A DNA stretch of 38,134 bases from Lachnospiraceae bacterium (GTDB taxonomy: Bacteria > Bacillota > Clostridia > Lachnospirales > Lachnospiraceae), in the NCBI GenBank assembly GCA_017556805.1, contig JAFYMC010000011.1, positions 1-38,134 of the forward strand, in the 5' to 3' direction. A program made the translations under genes and the position numbers. Each line of letters opens with the position of its first letter. Position 1 is the first letter of the stretch. The notes under the pieces were generated by a model, which saw only the letters and a list, made by a program, of their open reading frames with translations, did not search any database and was not told the origin of the DNA. Shown here one piece after another: positions 37,069 to 38,134 of the stretch.

Positions 37069-38134
37069 TTACTTATCCTTAATCTCGCTGTGTAACTGCT
37101 GCAAGGACTTAATCTCACGGTTACCGTGCTTTAATACGGACTGGATACCCTTTGCGGTAGCTCTTCCCGCAGCAGCGGTGGTCATGTACGGAATCTTGCC
37201 CTTGATGGCTGCTTTACGCAGGTAACTATCGTCGGTTACGCTATCCTTGCCCGCCGGGGAATTGATAATTAAATCAATGTCACCGTTGGTAATCATGTCA
37301 AGGATGTTCGGACGGCCTTCGGAAAGCTTCTTCACAAGCTCTGCCTCGATTCCTGCCTCGGTAATTACCTTGTGGGTATTGCCGGTAGCAAGAATTTTGA
37401 AACCGCTTGCGGAGAGCATCTGAGCTACTTCCACGATATCTTCCTTATCCTTGCGGTTCACGGAGATGAGTACCGTGCCGCCAAGCGGGAGCTTGGACTG
37501 GGTAGCTTCCTGTGCCTTGTAGAAAGCTTCACCGTAGGAAACCGCAAGTCCTAAAACTTCACCGGTGGAACGCATTTCCGGTCCGAGAATCGGGTCAACC
37601 TCCGGGAACATGTTGAATGGGAAGACTGCTTCCTTTACACCGTAGTACGGGATATCCTGTTCCTTAAGGTCAGCCACCGGAGACGGACGACCGGTCAGCT
37701 CGGAAGTAATAATATCGGTTGCAATCGGTACCATGCGGATGTTACAAACCTTGGAAACAAGCGGAACGGTACGGGATGCGCGCGGATTTGCTTCCAGAAC
37801 GTAAACCTTGCCGTTCTCGATTGCGTACTGCATGTTCATAAGACCCTTAACGTGCATTTCCTCTGCAATCTTCTTGGTATATTCTTTGATGGTCTTTACA
37901 TTCTCTTCGGAAATGTGTACGGAAGGAATGATACAAGCGGAGTCACCGGAGTGAACACCTGCAAGCTCAATATGCTCCATAACTGCCGGAACGAAAGCGT
38001 GGGTACCGTCGCTGATTGCGTCTGCCTCACACTCTAACGCGTGATTTAAGAAACGGTCAATCAAAATCGGACGGTCCGGAGTAACGCCAACAGCAGCGTT
38101 CATGTAGCTTACCATTGCCTCGTCATCGTAAACC
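37069..38134 (-). CDS. carB: Carbamoyl phosphate synthase large subunit, C-terminal part
   Basis: The 3' end of carB; the gene continues beyond the window, which contains about 354 codons. It opens in the middle of the second ATP-grasp domain (VYDDEAMVSYM, then NMQYAIENGKVYVLEANPRA with the Mg-ATP site). The C-terminal MGS-like allosteric domain follows (FKILATGNTHKVITEAGIEA, IDLIINSPAG). CarB makes carbamoyl phosphate from bicarbonate, ATP and ammonia with CarA for arginine and pyrimidine synthesis. It ends in SEIKDK and has its own terminator. No start codon lies in this window. Confidence 0.95.
   Translation of the reverse strand, partial: VYDDEAMVSYMNAAVGVTPDRPILIDRFLNHALECEADAISDGTHAFVPAVMEHIELAGVHSGDSACIIPSVHISEENVKTIKEYTKKIAEEMHVKGLMNMQYAIENGKVYVLEANPRASRTVPLVSKVCNIRMVPIATDIITSELTGRPSPVADLKEQDIPYYGVKEAVFPFNMFPEVDPILGPEMRSTGEVLGLAVSYGEAFYKAQEATQSKLPLGGTVLISVNRKDKEDIVEVAQMLSASGFKILATGNTHKVITEAGIEAELVKKLSEGRPNILDMITNGDIDLIINSPAGKDSVTDDSYLRKAAIKGKIPYMTTAAAGRATAKGIQSVLKHGNREIKSLQQLHSEIKDK

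Overview
The window looks like a chromosomal segment of a Gram-positive, low-to-medium GC Clostridia, most probably a Lachnospiraceae-type gut bacterium. This is inferred from strong AGGAGG-type ribosome binding sites, sigma-A promoters, Rho-independent terminators, many small XRE regulators, an ECF sigma factor with a DUF4179-type anti-sigma factor, a glycine riboswitch on an AgcS symporter and a GH51 arabinofuranosidase. No phage, plasmid, CRISPR or transposase genes were seen.

Layout. 1-420: tRNA-Leu(UAA) and tRNA-Arg(ACG), a terminator and a short duplication of the tRNA-Arg 3' end. 450-1962: an XRE regulator and a membrane protein, each preceded by the same TGCAA-N7-TTGCA operator. 2070-5105: an ABC-F ATPase (minus strand) with an attenuator-like leader, a TerC-family protein and a small Asn-rich protein. 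5115-5440: a long nested-helix element without coding capacity. 5584-7563: an ECF sigma/anti-sigma operon. 7701-11515: rhodanese, THUMP RNA methyltransferase, MATE transporter and an AadA-like nucleotidyltransferase. 11572-15760: three tandem XRE-TPR paralogues, each with the same promoter, palindrome and leader hairpin, interrupted by a higBA-like toxin-antitoxin pair. 15766-17827: argS with an arginine-codon leader peptide and mutually exclusive leader hairpins. 17865-20470: an AraC regulator divergent from abfA (GH51). 20548-29091: a chemoreceptor, a DUF1848 protein, EamA transporters, a helical-bundle protein whose RBS lies inside a terminator-like hairpin, a glycine riboswitch with agcS, a HAD phosphatase and an APH-like kinase. 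29120-30343: another XRE-TPR regulator. 30393-36013: a lipoprotein gene and a five-gene operon headed by a MerR-methyltransferase fusion, both behind near-identical MerR-type promoters with 19-bp spacers. 36053-36955: an XRE regulator with membrane helices. 37069-38134: the 3' part of carB, which runs off the window.

The main theme is local control. Most units have their own regulator or RNA switch beside them: operator-linked XRE genes, an ECF autoregulatory promoter, a MerR regulon of two promoters, a glycine riboswitch, and leader hairpins on argS, the ABC-F gene and the bundle-protein gene. The most distinctive is the argS leader. An 18-residue peptide with five Arg codons overlaps one arm of a hairpin, and three further alternative pairings give a consistent ribosome-mediated attenuation model. 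For an aminoacyl-tRNA synthetase in this phylum a T-box would be the usual expectation.
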